Shown here one piece after another: positions 8,583-16,963 of a stretch of DNA of 64,000 nt. Under the pieces are notes generated by a model. That model saw nothing but the letters and a program-made list of their open reading frames with translations. It was not told where the DNA came from and did no database searches. This DNA comes from Phenylobacterium sp. (lineage in GTDB: Bacteria; Pseudomonadota; Alphaproteobacteria; Caulobacterales; Caulobacteraceae), in the NCBI RefSeq assembly GCF_004799515.1, contig NZ_SSMX01000004.1, positions 180,824-244,823 on the forward strand, written 5' to 3'. Position 1 is the stretch's first letter; the number at the start of each line of letters is the position of its first letter. A program made the position numbers and the translations under genes.

Positions 8583-8648
8583 ATGAGTCTCGTCCTCACG
8601 ACCTCAGCCATGCGGGTCGCGATGCAGTCAACTCGCAATGAGACTCAT
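8583..8648. promoter_or_regulatory. Two operator-like palindromes between endonuclease and XRE regulator
   Basis: A perfect palindrome ATGAG-A-CTCAT lies at 8638-8648 and a 10/11 match in the opposite sense, ATGAGTCTCGT, at 8583-8593. They sit in the divergent promoter region: one close to the endonuclease start, one 43 bp before the XRE ATG. Paired palindromes of this form resemble the C-boxes through which controller proteins regulate restriction genes. Confidence 0.55.
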
Positions 8649-8690
8649 CGTCTGTAGATCGATCGGCTGCAGCGCCGCCCTCTCCTGGTC

Positions 8691-8894
8691 ATGGAGATCC
8701 GTGCGCGCGTCGGACGCGCCGTTCAGCGCCTTAGGAGCGAGAAGGGCTGGTCGCAGGAGGCCCTGGCCGACGAGGCGGGCCTGCACCGGACATACATCTC
8801 AGGGATTGAGCGCGGGGTGCGGAACCCGACGCTGACGGTGTTGGAGAAGCTGGCCAACGCGCTTGGAGTGGGGATAGGAGTGTTGACCGACTAG
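8691..8894 (+). CDS. XRE-family helix-turn-helix regulator, C-protein-like
   Basis: 67 residues, essentially only a Cro/CI-type HTH: VGRAVQRLRSEKGWSQEALADEAGLHRTYISGIERGVRNPTLTVLEKLANALGV. This size and the RTYISGIERG.RNPTL recognition region resemble controller proteins of restriction-modification systems. No Shine-Dalgarno sequence precedes the ATG and the frame is closed 36 nt upstream, so a leaderless mRNA is possible, as known for several C proteins. Divergent to the endonuclease operon, it probably times its expression through the palindromes at 8583-8648. Confidence 0.88.
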   Translation: MEIRARVGRAVQRLRSEKGWSQEALADEAGLHRTYISGIERGVRNPTLTVLEKLANALGVGIGVLTD

Positions 8895-9012
8895 GTCGGC
8901 TTCGCGCCAGTTGCGGACGTTGGCTTCTGGCCCAAAAGCAGGCGTCACTGACGGGTCACGTCTGGGATGCCTGCGCCAGCGCCGTGGGTTTTAGTAGTTG
9001 GAGTTTGTCGGG

Positions 9013-9042
9013 TTTAAAGAAGACCGATTTAAAGAAGACCGA
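9013..9042. repeat. Tandem 15-bp duplication at the thsB stop
   Basis: TTTAAAGAAGACCGA occurs twice head to tail (9013-9027 and 9028-9042). The inner copy contains the last codons and stop of thsB, so the end Gly-Leu-Leu-stop is repeated just downstream. It lies in the convergent gap between the XRE gene and thsB, which otherwise shows nothing clear. Confidence 0.8.
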
Positions 9043-9586
9043 ACTCTCGGTAGGCGGCATCGCTATAGATACCCAACCCGCCGCCCAACGGGAGCGAGTT
9101 GTGGCTGAACTGCCCGATGGCGCAGTCAATGGCGGCTTGCTTGAAGGGAATGTGGATGACACTGGCGGTCCCGTTCGCAATCCGGCTGCTGAGAGCTGCG
9201 GGCCACCAAGCTGATAGCGCCTTAGGCTCGCGAATGACTGTGTAACCAGTGGAGGTGTACGTCGCGATGATCGGGATGCCGCATCGATCGACAGCATAGG
9301 CGATCTCGTACGGCACAAAATCAGTGTCCAACTTGGTGGTTGGGCCGATAATCAGCACCATGTTCTTTGAGTTATCGAGCCGCTCTCTCAGGCTACGCTT
9401 GATCGTCTCAGCCTTGCTACCGTCTCGGACCGCAGCAACCTTGTCGTGGCTGTTCACGAACTTGAAGTCGGTGCCGTCACTGGCGTGCCACATCTTCAAC
9501 GTCCGATAGTACTTGATGTCGGACGCGGTCGGGTCGGTCTTTCCCTCAGCGTGAAACGCGATGTAGGTGCCGTTCCGGTAAGCCAT
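9029..9586 (-). CDS. thsB: Thoeris type II ThsB, TIR-like signal synthase
   Basis: 185 residues with a TIR-like (MTH538/DUF1863) fold: start YIAFHAEGK, central TIKRSLRERLDNSKNMVLIIGPTT, then VPYEIAYAVDRCGIPIIATYTS in which Glu94 fits the conserved catalytic TIR glutamate. In Thoeris, ThsB senses phage infection and makes an ADP-ribose-derived messenger from NAD+; in type II this was reported to be a histidine-ADPR conjugate. ATG 9586 overlaps the thsA stop (TGATG), showing one operon; a TTG at 9601 is an unlikely alternative. Lower GC than the surrounding catabolic genes is apparent in codon use. Confidence 0.85.
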   Translation of the reverse strand: MAYRNGTYIAFHAEGKTDPTASDIKYYRTLKMWHASDGTDFKFVNSHDKVAAVRDGSKAETIKRSLRERLDNSKNMVLIIGPTTKLDTDFVPYEIAYAVDRCGIPIIATYTSTGYTVIREPKALSAWWPAALSSRIANGTASVIHIPFKQAAIDCAIGQFSHNSLPLGGGLGIYSDAAYREFGLL

Positions 9587-10449
9587 CAGTGCTTCATCCA
9601 ATCACGTCTGATCTCTCGCAGGTCGAGGGCGTCGAAACATGCCTCAGGCACCACGATAGTCACCTGCTTGGGCAGGCCCACCTTGCGGCCGAAGTCCACC
9701 AGGGCGAGGACGATCAGCCTCAGTAGGTGCTGGGGCTCGACGTTGACGCTGGACAGCCCGTTGCCGATCAGCGGCATAGCCAGCGGCTGGCCGTTGCCGT
9801 GGTTTTGGACGGCCTGGAGGGCGCCCCTCATCGCATCCCACATCATAGGTACCGTGGAGCCCGCCTTATGAGTCACATGGTCGGTGTGCGACATGGCGAC
9901 AAGGAACGCCTTGTGAGGCCCGTTCGCTAGCACGGCCGTGGTCCCTATTGCGTAGGCGTCAGAGGGCTGGCTGGACCGCGTGGTAGTTGTGAAAAGGACG
10001 CCTTTCAGGGCCGTGGTCACGGCCCTCCGAAAGGCGTTCTCGTCGCCGTTGAACACCCTGCTGATGAACTGTCCGTGGACCGAAGTCGGCGCGATAACTT
10101 GCCCAAGGCGGCCATCGAAAAACTCATTTACTCCGATCAACCAGTCAGTCGGCTCATCAAACATGTTGCCGAACTTGATGGTGATGTAGCTGCTGGTGGT
10201 CGGCACTTGGAACGTCACCTTGCGACGCTCGTAACTGTAGGCCAGGAACCAAGCCGCGCCCGCGATCAGGACGCCCATCAGGTAGGTGTCACCATTGTTG
10301 GTGAGCCAGGTATTCGCCGTCGTGGAGACTCGGGTGACAATCTCCGTTACGAGCCAGATTGCACCCGCGACGCCAAACGCCTGCGTCAGCCCTGCACGCC
10401 ATCGACGGGCTAGCCCGACCGACAGCGACTTCCACATCTGATTCGCCAT
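9586..10449 (-). CDS. thsA: Thoeris type II ThsA, membrane-anchored macro-domain effector
   Basis: 287 residues: two hydrophobic segments (about 22-42 and 56-72), a basic loop YERRK, then a macro-type domain (about 78-285) containing TIKFGNMFDEPTDWLIGVNEFFD and TSVHGQFI, which match the type II ThsA macro domain. This contrasts with type I ThsA (SIR2-SLOG). The macro domain is expected to bind the TIR-made nucleotide and trigger a membrane effector, halting the infected cell. I prefer ATG 10449; the frame stays open to 10509 and an internal ATG at 10437 is possible. Confidence 0.85.
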   Translation of the reverse strand: MANQMWKSLSVGLARRWRAGLTQAFGVAGAIWLVTEIVTRVSTTANTWLTNNGDTYLMGVLIAGAAWFLAYSYERRKVTFQVPTTSSYITIKFGNMFDEPTDWLIGVNEFFDGRLGQVIAPTSVHGQFISRVFNGDENAFRRAVTTALKGVLFTTTTRSSQPSDAYAIGTTAVLANGPHKAFLVAMSHTDHVTHKAGSTVPMMWDAMRGALQAVQNHGNGQPLAMPLIGNGLSSVNVEPQHLLRLIVLALVDFGRKVGLPKQVTIVVPEACFDALDLREIRRDWMKH

Positions 10450-10790
10450 AGTGCCGGCCAGCTTGGCTGTTAGCGACAATGTCGGCAATGCGGCGGTGCG
10501 GCCGTCCACAGCCTTCGCTCATTTCGCGTGGCCGTCGTGGCTCGACGAAACGCGTTAGGCAAACGACGCGCCACTAACGGGAATTGGACCCGCTCGAGGT
10601 CCGCGACGTTCATTATCGCGCCTAGCATTGACTTCGAGCCCCAGGTTCTGCTGGACGAACAATTCGGCTAGCTTCACGTCATGATCGAAGGACGCGCGGT
10701 GAGGAGCAGTCTTGTCGGCTGCCGCGCAGCCCTTGCGACCGTCGCAGGCCGCACCGGACCGCTTGCGACGGTGACGGACTCGTATGCCGT
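10450..10790. promoter_or_regulatory. Divergent promoter region of thsA and the giant gene
   Basis: No gene is seen here. It holds a perfect palindrome TGCGAC-C-GTCGCA at 10734-10746 and a further TGCGAC half-site at 10764-10769 in the same orientation, 45-57 bp before the GTG of the 6-kb gene. These may be an operator for that gene. Confidence 0.4.
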
Positions 10791-13700
10791 GTGAGCCGCT
10801 CGACTGTCACCCCCAGCGTTGACCGGACTCACCCCCCAGACTTCCACCAGATGTCGTCGACGGCGTTCGAGTCGCTTACGTGCGCGCTGCTCGACAAGGA
10901 GCCCGGGGTCGGAAGGGCGGATCTATATGGCACCCCGCGCCAAAAGCAGTTCGGAGTGGATGCGTTTGGCGAGACGGTGACGGGCCTGATCGTTGCCTCC
11001 TGCAAATGCTACGGGAAGGTTAAAAAGGGCGACCTTAAGACGTGGTCGGACGACTTCCTGAGCCATCTGGACAGTCACTGGCGGCCGCGCAACGTCCGCA
11101 AGTTCATCCTCGCCGTCGCTGCGCCCATGAATTCCGCACAGAGACTGGCGGACATCGACGCCGAGCGAGCGCGCTTTAAGGCCGTTGGCCTGGAATACGA
11201 CTGTTGGGCACCGCGCCAACTGCAGGAGCTGCTGCGCGAACAGCCCGGCATCGTCAGCCAGCACCTTGGAGCGGAGTGGGAGCCGCGCATCTGCGGCCGT
11301 ATCAACGGTACCATCCAGCCACCGAGCCAGACCGCCACGGCGTCTATGGACGACTTGCAGGCGCAGATCGAGGCGCTGAAGCAGGCCGTCTCCGGGGGCG
11401 TCGAGCAGCAAATCGACGCCGCCGCCCTTGAGCTCGAGAACGGCGCCGCCGCTGAAATCGAAGCGGTCATCGCCGGCATCCGCTCAGTGCCGACCTGGCC
11501 CAACCTCTCGCCGCGCGCCCAAGCGCGCACCTTGCGGCTTGAAGCCTCGCTGCTCATCAATCGCGGCGACCTGGACGGCGCCGAAGCACTCAGCCTTCAG
11601 GCCGACGCCATCCAACCGCAGGAAGAGCCGCGGCTGAGGGCCCTGATCGCCATGAACCGGCAGGGACCGGATGAGGCGCTTGCGATCCTGGGCGCGCCGA
11701 CGACGACCCAAGGCCGCACGCTCCGGATCGGCCTGCTGTTGAACTCAGGGAATCTCGCCGACGCCGAGACTGATCTCTCAGCCATGCCGGCGGACGATGC
11801 GGAAAGCCTCCGGCTGCGCGCCCATCTACAGCTGATGCGCGGTGATGCGGCCGGAGCCTTCGCGTCGGCCTCCGCGGCCGAAGCGCACGCGCCGGGCCGC
11901 GCGGCGGTGCGCCGCGTTGGAGCCATAGCGCGGTATGCCGTGGCGCTTTCGGCGTCCGCGCCCGCGGAGTCGATGAGCTTTCCCCAGCCGGTGCCTCGCA
12001 ACCTCGTCCGACAGGACGATGAAAGCCAAGGCCACCTGCAAGCGGCCTACGACGTCTTCCATCAGCTTGCACAGGCGGCCGGCCCGGAGTTTGGGCAAGC
12101 GGATCGGGTCTGGGCCCTGGCGTGTTTGTGCAACTCGGTGGGACGCACCGCCGAAGCCGCCACGCTTTGCGGTGAAATCCTGGACGGCGCGCCCGCCTCG
12201 CCGATCGCTATTGGCTGGGCTTTGGCGCGCGGGTTGGACTTCGACCGCACCCGCACGCTCGCGGCGGTCAGGGCGGAGATCGAAAGCGGCGCGGCCGATC
12301 TAAATGTGCTGCGCGCGTTTGAATGGCTGGCCCAGGACTTGGAGCCTGCCGATGCCGAGGCGTGGCTTCGCGGTCTGCGTGTCGATCACATGGCCGCCGA
12401 CTTCGCAGCGGAGATGTCAGCCGTCGCTGAACGGATCGCAGCGCGTCGCACTGGACTTGAACCGGGCGAACCGACTGTGGCGGCCCTGGATGCGGCGCAT
12501 CGCAGTGGAGATTGGTCGGCGGTCGAAACCGAGCTGGCGCAGCTGGCCGCGCAAGATCCGCCGCCGCCGATCCTCCTGGCGGTCGCCGACGAGTTGGCGG
12601 GCGCTGGCCGGTGGCCAGCCCTGCAGCCGCACATCAAGCTGATCGCCAGCTTTGCGACCGCCGATTCGATCCGGGTGGCGGCGTTCGTCGCCTACAACAC
12701 CGGCGCGGCCCAGACGGCCGTCGACCTCCTTGGGCAAAATCTCTCTGCCTTTGCGGGCGGGCGCCTGCCCTTCGACCTTCGCCGCCTAGAGGCGCGGGCG
12801 CTCGTCCAGGCCGGCGATTTGCCCGAGGCCTTGCGCCGGGCGGCGGCGCTGGCTGGGGAATCCGGATCGATTTCCGACCAGATCCTTCAGGCGGAGGTCA
12901 AGTTCGCCATCGGCGACCTAGCCGGCGCGGCGCCGGCACTTCGGGCGGCCCTGAACGAGGGCGCCATGCCGGCACCCGATGCACTCCGGTGGTCCGGACG
13001 GTTTGTCGGGGAGGACCCCGACCTGGCCCGCACTCTGTGGCGCGCCGCCACAGCCAACGACCTCAGCGACGAGCTGTTGCTCGGCGCCGTCGACCTAGCT
13101 TTCCGGCTGAACCTTGCTCGGGAGCGGCCGGATCTTATGGCGTCCTTCCAGCGCCTGGCATCCGAGCGGCCGGACCTTGTTCAGACCCCCACGCTGGACG
13201 AGGTCGTGTCCATGATGCGCCAGCGCATGGAAGTCGCGGGCGAGATAGAAGCGGCCTGGACGCGCGGTGAGTTGCCCGTCCACCTGGCCTTCTCGTCGCT
13301 TCGCGGCAACTTGGCCGACGCCTATTTCCTTGAGCAGCCCCTCCGCTCAAGACGCCGTCCGATGTTCATCCGCCATGGGGGGCGCGGCGATCATTTCGAG
13401 GTGGGTCTGCCGTTCCAGTCCTGGCGGCTGAGCTTGGACATGACCGGCCTGCTCCTCGCCGAGCAGCTGGGCGTCCTTGCGCTCGCCGACGAGCTGAATA
13501 TCCCAATCCGCGTCAGCCCGGCGATGCCAGCGGCGTTGATGATCCTGGAGGAGCGATCTCGGCCGCACCAGCCTGAGCGCATCGTCGCTACGCGCACCGT
13601 CGCCGCCGCCTTGGCCGCGGGCCGGATCAACGTCGGCGGCGGGCCGGCCGGGGCGATCACCATTGTCCACGAACCCGCGGAGGGACAGGGCATCGGACTG

Positions 13701-16700
13701 AACGCGTTCCCGGCGGCCCTGCGTCGGATCGGAGGGGTCGATCCTGGGCTTCTCGATCGGGCCCAGGCGGCCCTCGGGGGCGCCGGCGCCGATGAAGCTA
13801 GTCTGGATGCTGGCGTTTCCCTGAGCTGCCAGATGGGCGTGCTGAACGAGCTCGCCGGGGCCGGGCTACTCGACGCCGTTCTGGCGCGTTTCAACGTCTG
13901 GATCGAGGTCGCCACCGCGCAAAACCTGCGCGGCGAAATCGAGAGCGCCGATCGGGGCGAAGCCCTCGCCAACTGGCTGGCCAGGGTCCGCCGGTTAGTG
14001 CGCGACCGAATTGAGTCCGGTCGCTACGGCGTCCTGCCGTCCGCTCAAGTCCAGGCCGTGAACGAGCCCGACGAATCCGCGACGATCGAAGACCCGGTCG
14101 TGCAAACCCTGCTCGACGCCATCAAGGGGGCCGACATCCCAGGCGAAATCCTGTGGGTCGATGACCGCCACCTGAGCGGCTATCCGCGCGCCGGCCAAGC
14201 CATCATCGTCGGCGCCTTCGACGTCCTCGATCAGCTGAACCTGGACGGCCTTCTGTCCGATCAACTCTACTACGACGCCCTGCGCCGGTTGCGCGAGGCC
14301 GGCGCCCTGTTCCTGCCCGTGACCTTGGCGGAGGTCCTGCACCACCTCCGCGCCGCGGCGGTCGTCAATGGCGACGTCGTCGAGTCGCCTGGCCTGACCG
14401 GGATCCGCCGGAATGTTGCCCTGGCGCTCATCCATGAGGGCAGCCTCAAGACGCTCGAACAACCTGGCCCGCTCGAAGGCCGACCCAACGAATTTCCATT
14501 CATCCTGGGGCTCCGTCGATTGGCGGAGACTTCCATCGTCGCCGTCTGGTCCGATGGCGCGGGCGTCAGCGCCGCGCGGGCACGATCGGACTGGCTTTGG
14601 TCTGCCCTACGGGCCGAGCACCTGCGGGGGAACGATGGCCCGGCATTCGATCCTCGATTGTTCCCCGCGCTGAACATCGCGGGCCTGGCGGCCAGTTCGA
14701 TCCAGATCGTCCCGAACGGTCCCGAGACGCCTGGCGAGACCCGAAAGGCTTTTTCGGCCTGGCTGGAAGAGGAAGTGGTGGGCTCACGGCTAAGGCTCGA
14801 TCCCAGCCTGGCTGACGAGGCGGTCCGGATGACCGCGATGCTCATCCAATCGTCGGCGCGGCCCGAAGGCCGTGAACCGCGAGACCCGCAATATGCCGCC
14901 GCGATGCAGAGGCTGCTTCGGCTGGGTATCGCCCTGCTTCCGGAGTCCCTCCGCGACCGCGTGGCGGGAGACCCAGACGTCCGGCGCGCGGTCCGCTTGA
15001 CCAACGCCCTGGCGATCCAAATTCGCGGGTCGGCCCTGGACGTCAACCGCTTCTGGAAGGCTGTGCGAACCGCCCTCTGTTATGGCGAAGCCCGGCTTCG
15101 GGACACGTCGGGCAAGCGCGTCCGGGTGAAGAGGGTCTCTTCGGAAGCCGTCCGCCTGTCGGGCGCCGTTCGCACGACCTTGGCTGATCCGGCCCTCGGC
15201 GTCCTTGCCGCGGAGGCCGGCGTTCGGCAACTGGCGGTGGAGAGTCTGCTGGACGAGGTCGATACCCCAGCCGCAAAGCGACCGGCCGCCCGGGCGAGAT
15301 TGGCGAATGCGGTCACGCCAGCCGAGCGCATGAAGGTTGTCGAGGAGCTGCGGTCGAGCTCGATCTTGACCTTTGGGCGACGCCTGACCGAAGCGCTCAA
15401 CCGAAATCAAACCATCGCCATGGCCCTCTTCGATCCGCCCCTAGCCACGGCTTGGCTCGACTATCTGAGGTGGCCCACCGATCCCGGTGCAGACGCTGTC
15501 GCGGAGGCTGCGAACACCCTCAGCGAGGACCTAGATGGTTGGACCGCGTTTGACCGGCTCGCCGCACTCCCGGTTCGGCTGCCCGGCCACGTCTATGAGG
15601 CCGCCGCCGGGGCGCCGCAGCGCGCCGAGTTTCCGGCGGGCTACGTGCGCACGCCGATGTTCGGTTTCCATCGCCTCCACGTGGAGGCGCGAGACTTGGC
15701 ATTCGATGATCAGCAGCTCGGCGAGGCGGTAGACGCCATGTTGGCGGACTACCGCGGCCCAGCCTCCCTTTTTACGATCCTCTTGCGGTGGGCCGAGCGA
15801 AGGTTTGGCCAGCAAACCGGATGGGGGGATGTGGCACCGATGGCCCGCGTCGCGATCGTCTGGACCTACGCCGACTGCGTCACCGACATTCTCTGCAGCT
15901 TACCGCTCAATTTTGTCGCCACCGCAGAGTTGCTGCGCGATCGGCTACCGCCCCGCCGCCTAAGGGAAAAACTAACCCTGCTCACCGGGCTCGACGACAG
16001 CGTCTACGATCCGGAGGCAATCCACGCTGAGCCATTGCTCATGGCGGGACTGGAGTTCTGCCTCGGCAAACGCTTTGCCGGCCTTGAACCAACTGAGGCC
16101 CGATCGGAGGCCTTTACGGCCTATTTCGGCGCCCGGCTGGAGGACGGTAGCACGGTCAGCCGGCCCATGCGGGCGATGGAGGACATCGCCAATCCCTATC
16201 CCACCTGGCTTTCGCGTTCACCGGCCGACCACGGTCCGTTCGGTTCGACCCTGCTCGGCGACAGCTTTGTCGTCAGCGCGGTGGAGGCGCTGGCCAGTGA
16301 CCCGACCGACATCAATTCCTGGCTCTACCTCGTCGCATGGGGCCCTCCCAGCCTCCCGGAAAGCGCGACGGAAGCCCTCCGCGCCGTCCTTGCGGACTTT
16401 GACTTGGGCGCTTTTGTCGACACGCGGGGTGTTCCGCTCGTGCGCGCCGTTGCGGAGGTCGCCGCGCGTCTGGCGGGCGAAGAGGCCTGCTCAGGGCTGT
16501 TGGAGAAGTTTCTCGCCTTTGCCGACTGGCAGTCGCAGAGAGATCGCGCAGCTGGCCAGTCAAATTCGGGGTGGTTGTCATCGCTTCTCGAAGCGGGAGC
16601 GACGGCGTCTCGAAGCTATGAGCCTGGACGCGGAATGCAGCGCTTCAGCCAGTTCGCCATAGGCCTGATGTCGTTGGCACCGGATACGGCCTCTACACTG

Positions 16701-16790
16701 CTTCGTGCATTCGACGCGGCCGTGGATCAGATCCCTACGGCCGCTTCACTGGAGCTTTGGCGGGCGCTGCTGGTGGCCCGCGCCACGTAG
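10791..16790 (+). CDS. Giant protein: Mrr-like nuclease domain, TPR array, PIN-like domains (candidate defence effector)
   Basis: 1,999 residues with no obvious signal or membrane segments. Residues 15-165 resemble a restriction-endonuclease-like domain: AFESLTCALL, GVDAFGE (Asp57), then ASCKCYG (Lys72), although the expected Glu/Gln two residues before the lysine is Ser70. Helical repeats of TPR type fill about 190-860 (GDLDGAEALSLQADAIQP, GNLADAETDL). PIN-like features follow: RLSLDMTGLLLAEQLGVL (881-900) and ILWVDDRHLSGYP (1120-1132), the latter like PIN domains of TPR/GreAB-C conflict proteins. The C-terminal 700 residues are helical and unrecognised. GTG 10791 is the longest sensible start. 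Placement next to Thoeris and restriction genes supports a defence role; it is not a named system to me. Confidence 0.7.
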   Translation: MSRSTVTPSVDRTHPPDFHQMSSTAFESLTCALLDKEPGVGRADLYGTPRQKQFGVDAFGETVTGLIVASCKCYGKVKKGDLKTWSDDFLSHLDSHWRPRNVRKFILAVAAPMNSAQRLADIDAERARFKAVGLEYDCWAPRQLQELLREQPGIVSQHLGAEWEPRICGRINGTIQPPSQTATASMDDLQAQIEALKQAVSGGVEQQIDAAALELENGAAAEIEAVIAGIRSVPTWPNLSPRAQARTLRLEASLLINRGDLDGAEALSLQADAIQPQEEPRLRALIAMNRQGPDEALAILGAPTTTQGRTLRIGLLLNSGNLADAETDLSAMPADDAESLRLRAHLQLMRGDAAGAFASASAAEAHAPGRAAVRRVGAIARYAVALSASAPAESMSFPQPVPRNLVRQDDESQGHLQAAYDVFHQLAQAAGPEFGQADRVWALACLCNSVGRTAEAATLCGEILDGAPASPIAIGWALARGLDFDRTRTLAAVRAEIESGAADLNVLRAFEWLAQDLEPADAEAWLRGLRVDHMAADFAAEMSAVAERIAARRTGLEPGEPTVAALDAAHRSGDWSAVETELAQLAAQDPPPPILLAVADELAGAGRWPALQPHIKLIASFATADSIRVAAFVAYNTGAAQTAVDLLGQNLSAFAGGRLPFDLRRLEARALVQAGDLPEALRRAAALAGESGSISDQILQAEVKFAIGDLAGAAPALRAALNEGAMPAPDALRWSGRFVGEDPDLARTLWRAATANDLSDELLLGAVDLAFRLNLARERPDLMASFQRLASERPDLVQTPTLDEVVSMMRQRMEVAGEIEAAWTRGELPVHLAFSSLRGNLADAYFLEQPLRSRRRPMFIRHGGRGDHFEVGLPFQSWRLSLDMTGLLLAEQLGVLALADELNIPIRVSPAMPAALMILEERSRPHQPERIVATRTVAAALAAGRINVGGGPAGAITIVHEPAEGQGIGLNAFPAALRRIGGVDPGLLDRAQAALGGAGADEASLDAGVSLSCQMGVLNELAGAGLLDAVLARFNVWIEVATAQNLRGEIESADRGEALANWLARVRRLVRDRIESGRYGVLPSAQVQAVNEPDESATIEDPVVQTLLDAIKGADIPGEILWVDDRHLSGYPRAGQAIIVGAFDVLDQLNLDGLLSDQLYYDALRRLREAGALFLPVTLAEVLHHLRAAAVVNGDVVESPGLTGIRRNVALALIHEGSLKTLEQPGPLEGRPNEFPFILGLRRLAETSIVAVWSDGAGVSAARARSDWLWSALRAEHLRGNDGPAFDPRLFPALNIAGLAASSIQIVPNGPETPGETRKAFSAWLEEEVVGSRLRLDPSLADEAVRMTAMLIQSSARPEGREPRDPQYAAAMQRLLRLGIALLPESLRDRVAGDPDVRRAVRLTNALAIQIRGSALDVNRFWKAVRTALCYGEARLRDTSGKRVRVKRVSSEAVRLSGAVRTTLADPALGVLAAEAGVRQLAVESLLDEVDTPAAKRPAARARLANAVTPAERMKVVEELRSSSILTFGRRLTEALNRNQTIAMALFDPPLATAWLDYLRWPTDPGADAVAEAANTLSEDLDGWTAFDRLAALPVRLPGHVYEAAAGAPQRAEFPAGYVRTPMFGFHRLHVEARDLAFDDQQLGEAVDAMLADYRGPASLFTILLRWAERRFGQQTGWGDVAPMARVAIVWTYADCVTDILCSLPLNFVATAELLRDRLPPRRLREKLTLLTGLDDSVYDPEAIHAEPLLMAGLEFCLGKRFAGLEPTEARSEAFTAYFGARLEDGSTVSRPMRAMEDIANPYPTWLSRSPADHGPFGSTLLGDSFVVSAVEALASDPTDINSWLYLVAWGPPSLPESATEALRAVLADFDLGAFVDTRGVPLVRAVAEVAARLAGEEACSGLLEKFLAFADWQSQRDRAAGQSNSGWLSSLLEAGATASRSYEPGRGMQRFSQFAIGLMSLAPDTASTLLRAFDAAVDQIPTAASLELWRALLVARAT

Positions 16791-16906
16791 TGCGCGGAAC
16801 CTCTGGGGCGTGAGCCGGCACCCTGGTCGACTTAAGCCGCGAGCGGCATCCAGCGCCCTAGTGCGGACCTTCCGAAGTTCGGCAATGAGTCAGTATCGGT
16901 CAAAGT

Positions 16907-16943
16907 GCCAACGTCTCGGATCCGCCAACAGCGGAACGTTGGC
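16907..16943. terminator. Convergent hairpin between giant gene and hydrolase
   Basis: GCCAACGT (16907-16914) pairs with ACGTTGGC (16936-16943), and inside it TCCGC/GCGGA close a CAACA loop. It lies between convergent genes and could terminate both, though neither side has a long T-run. Confidence 0.45.
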
Positions 16944-16963
16944 GTCAGGGCGCAAAGCTGGCC

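Noticed and set aside
16791..16963. Search for a copy of the tRNA-Ser 3' end as the right attachment site
   Set aside because: No stretch matching the T arm or acceptor was found here or elsewhere by eye.
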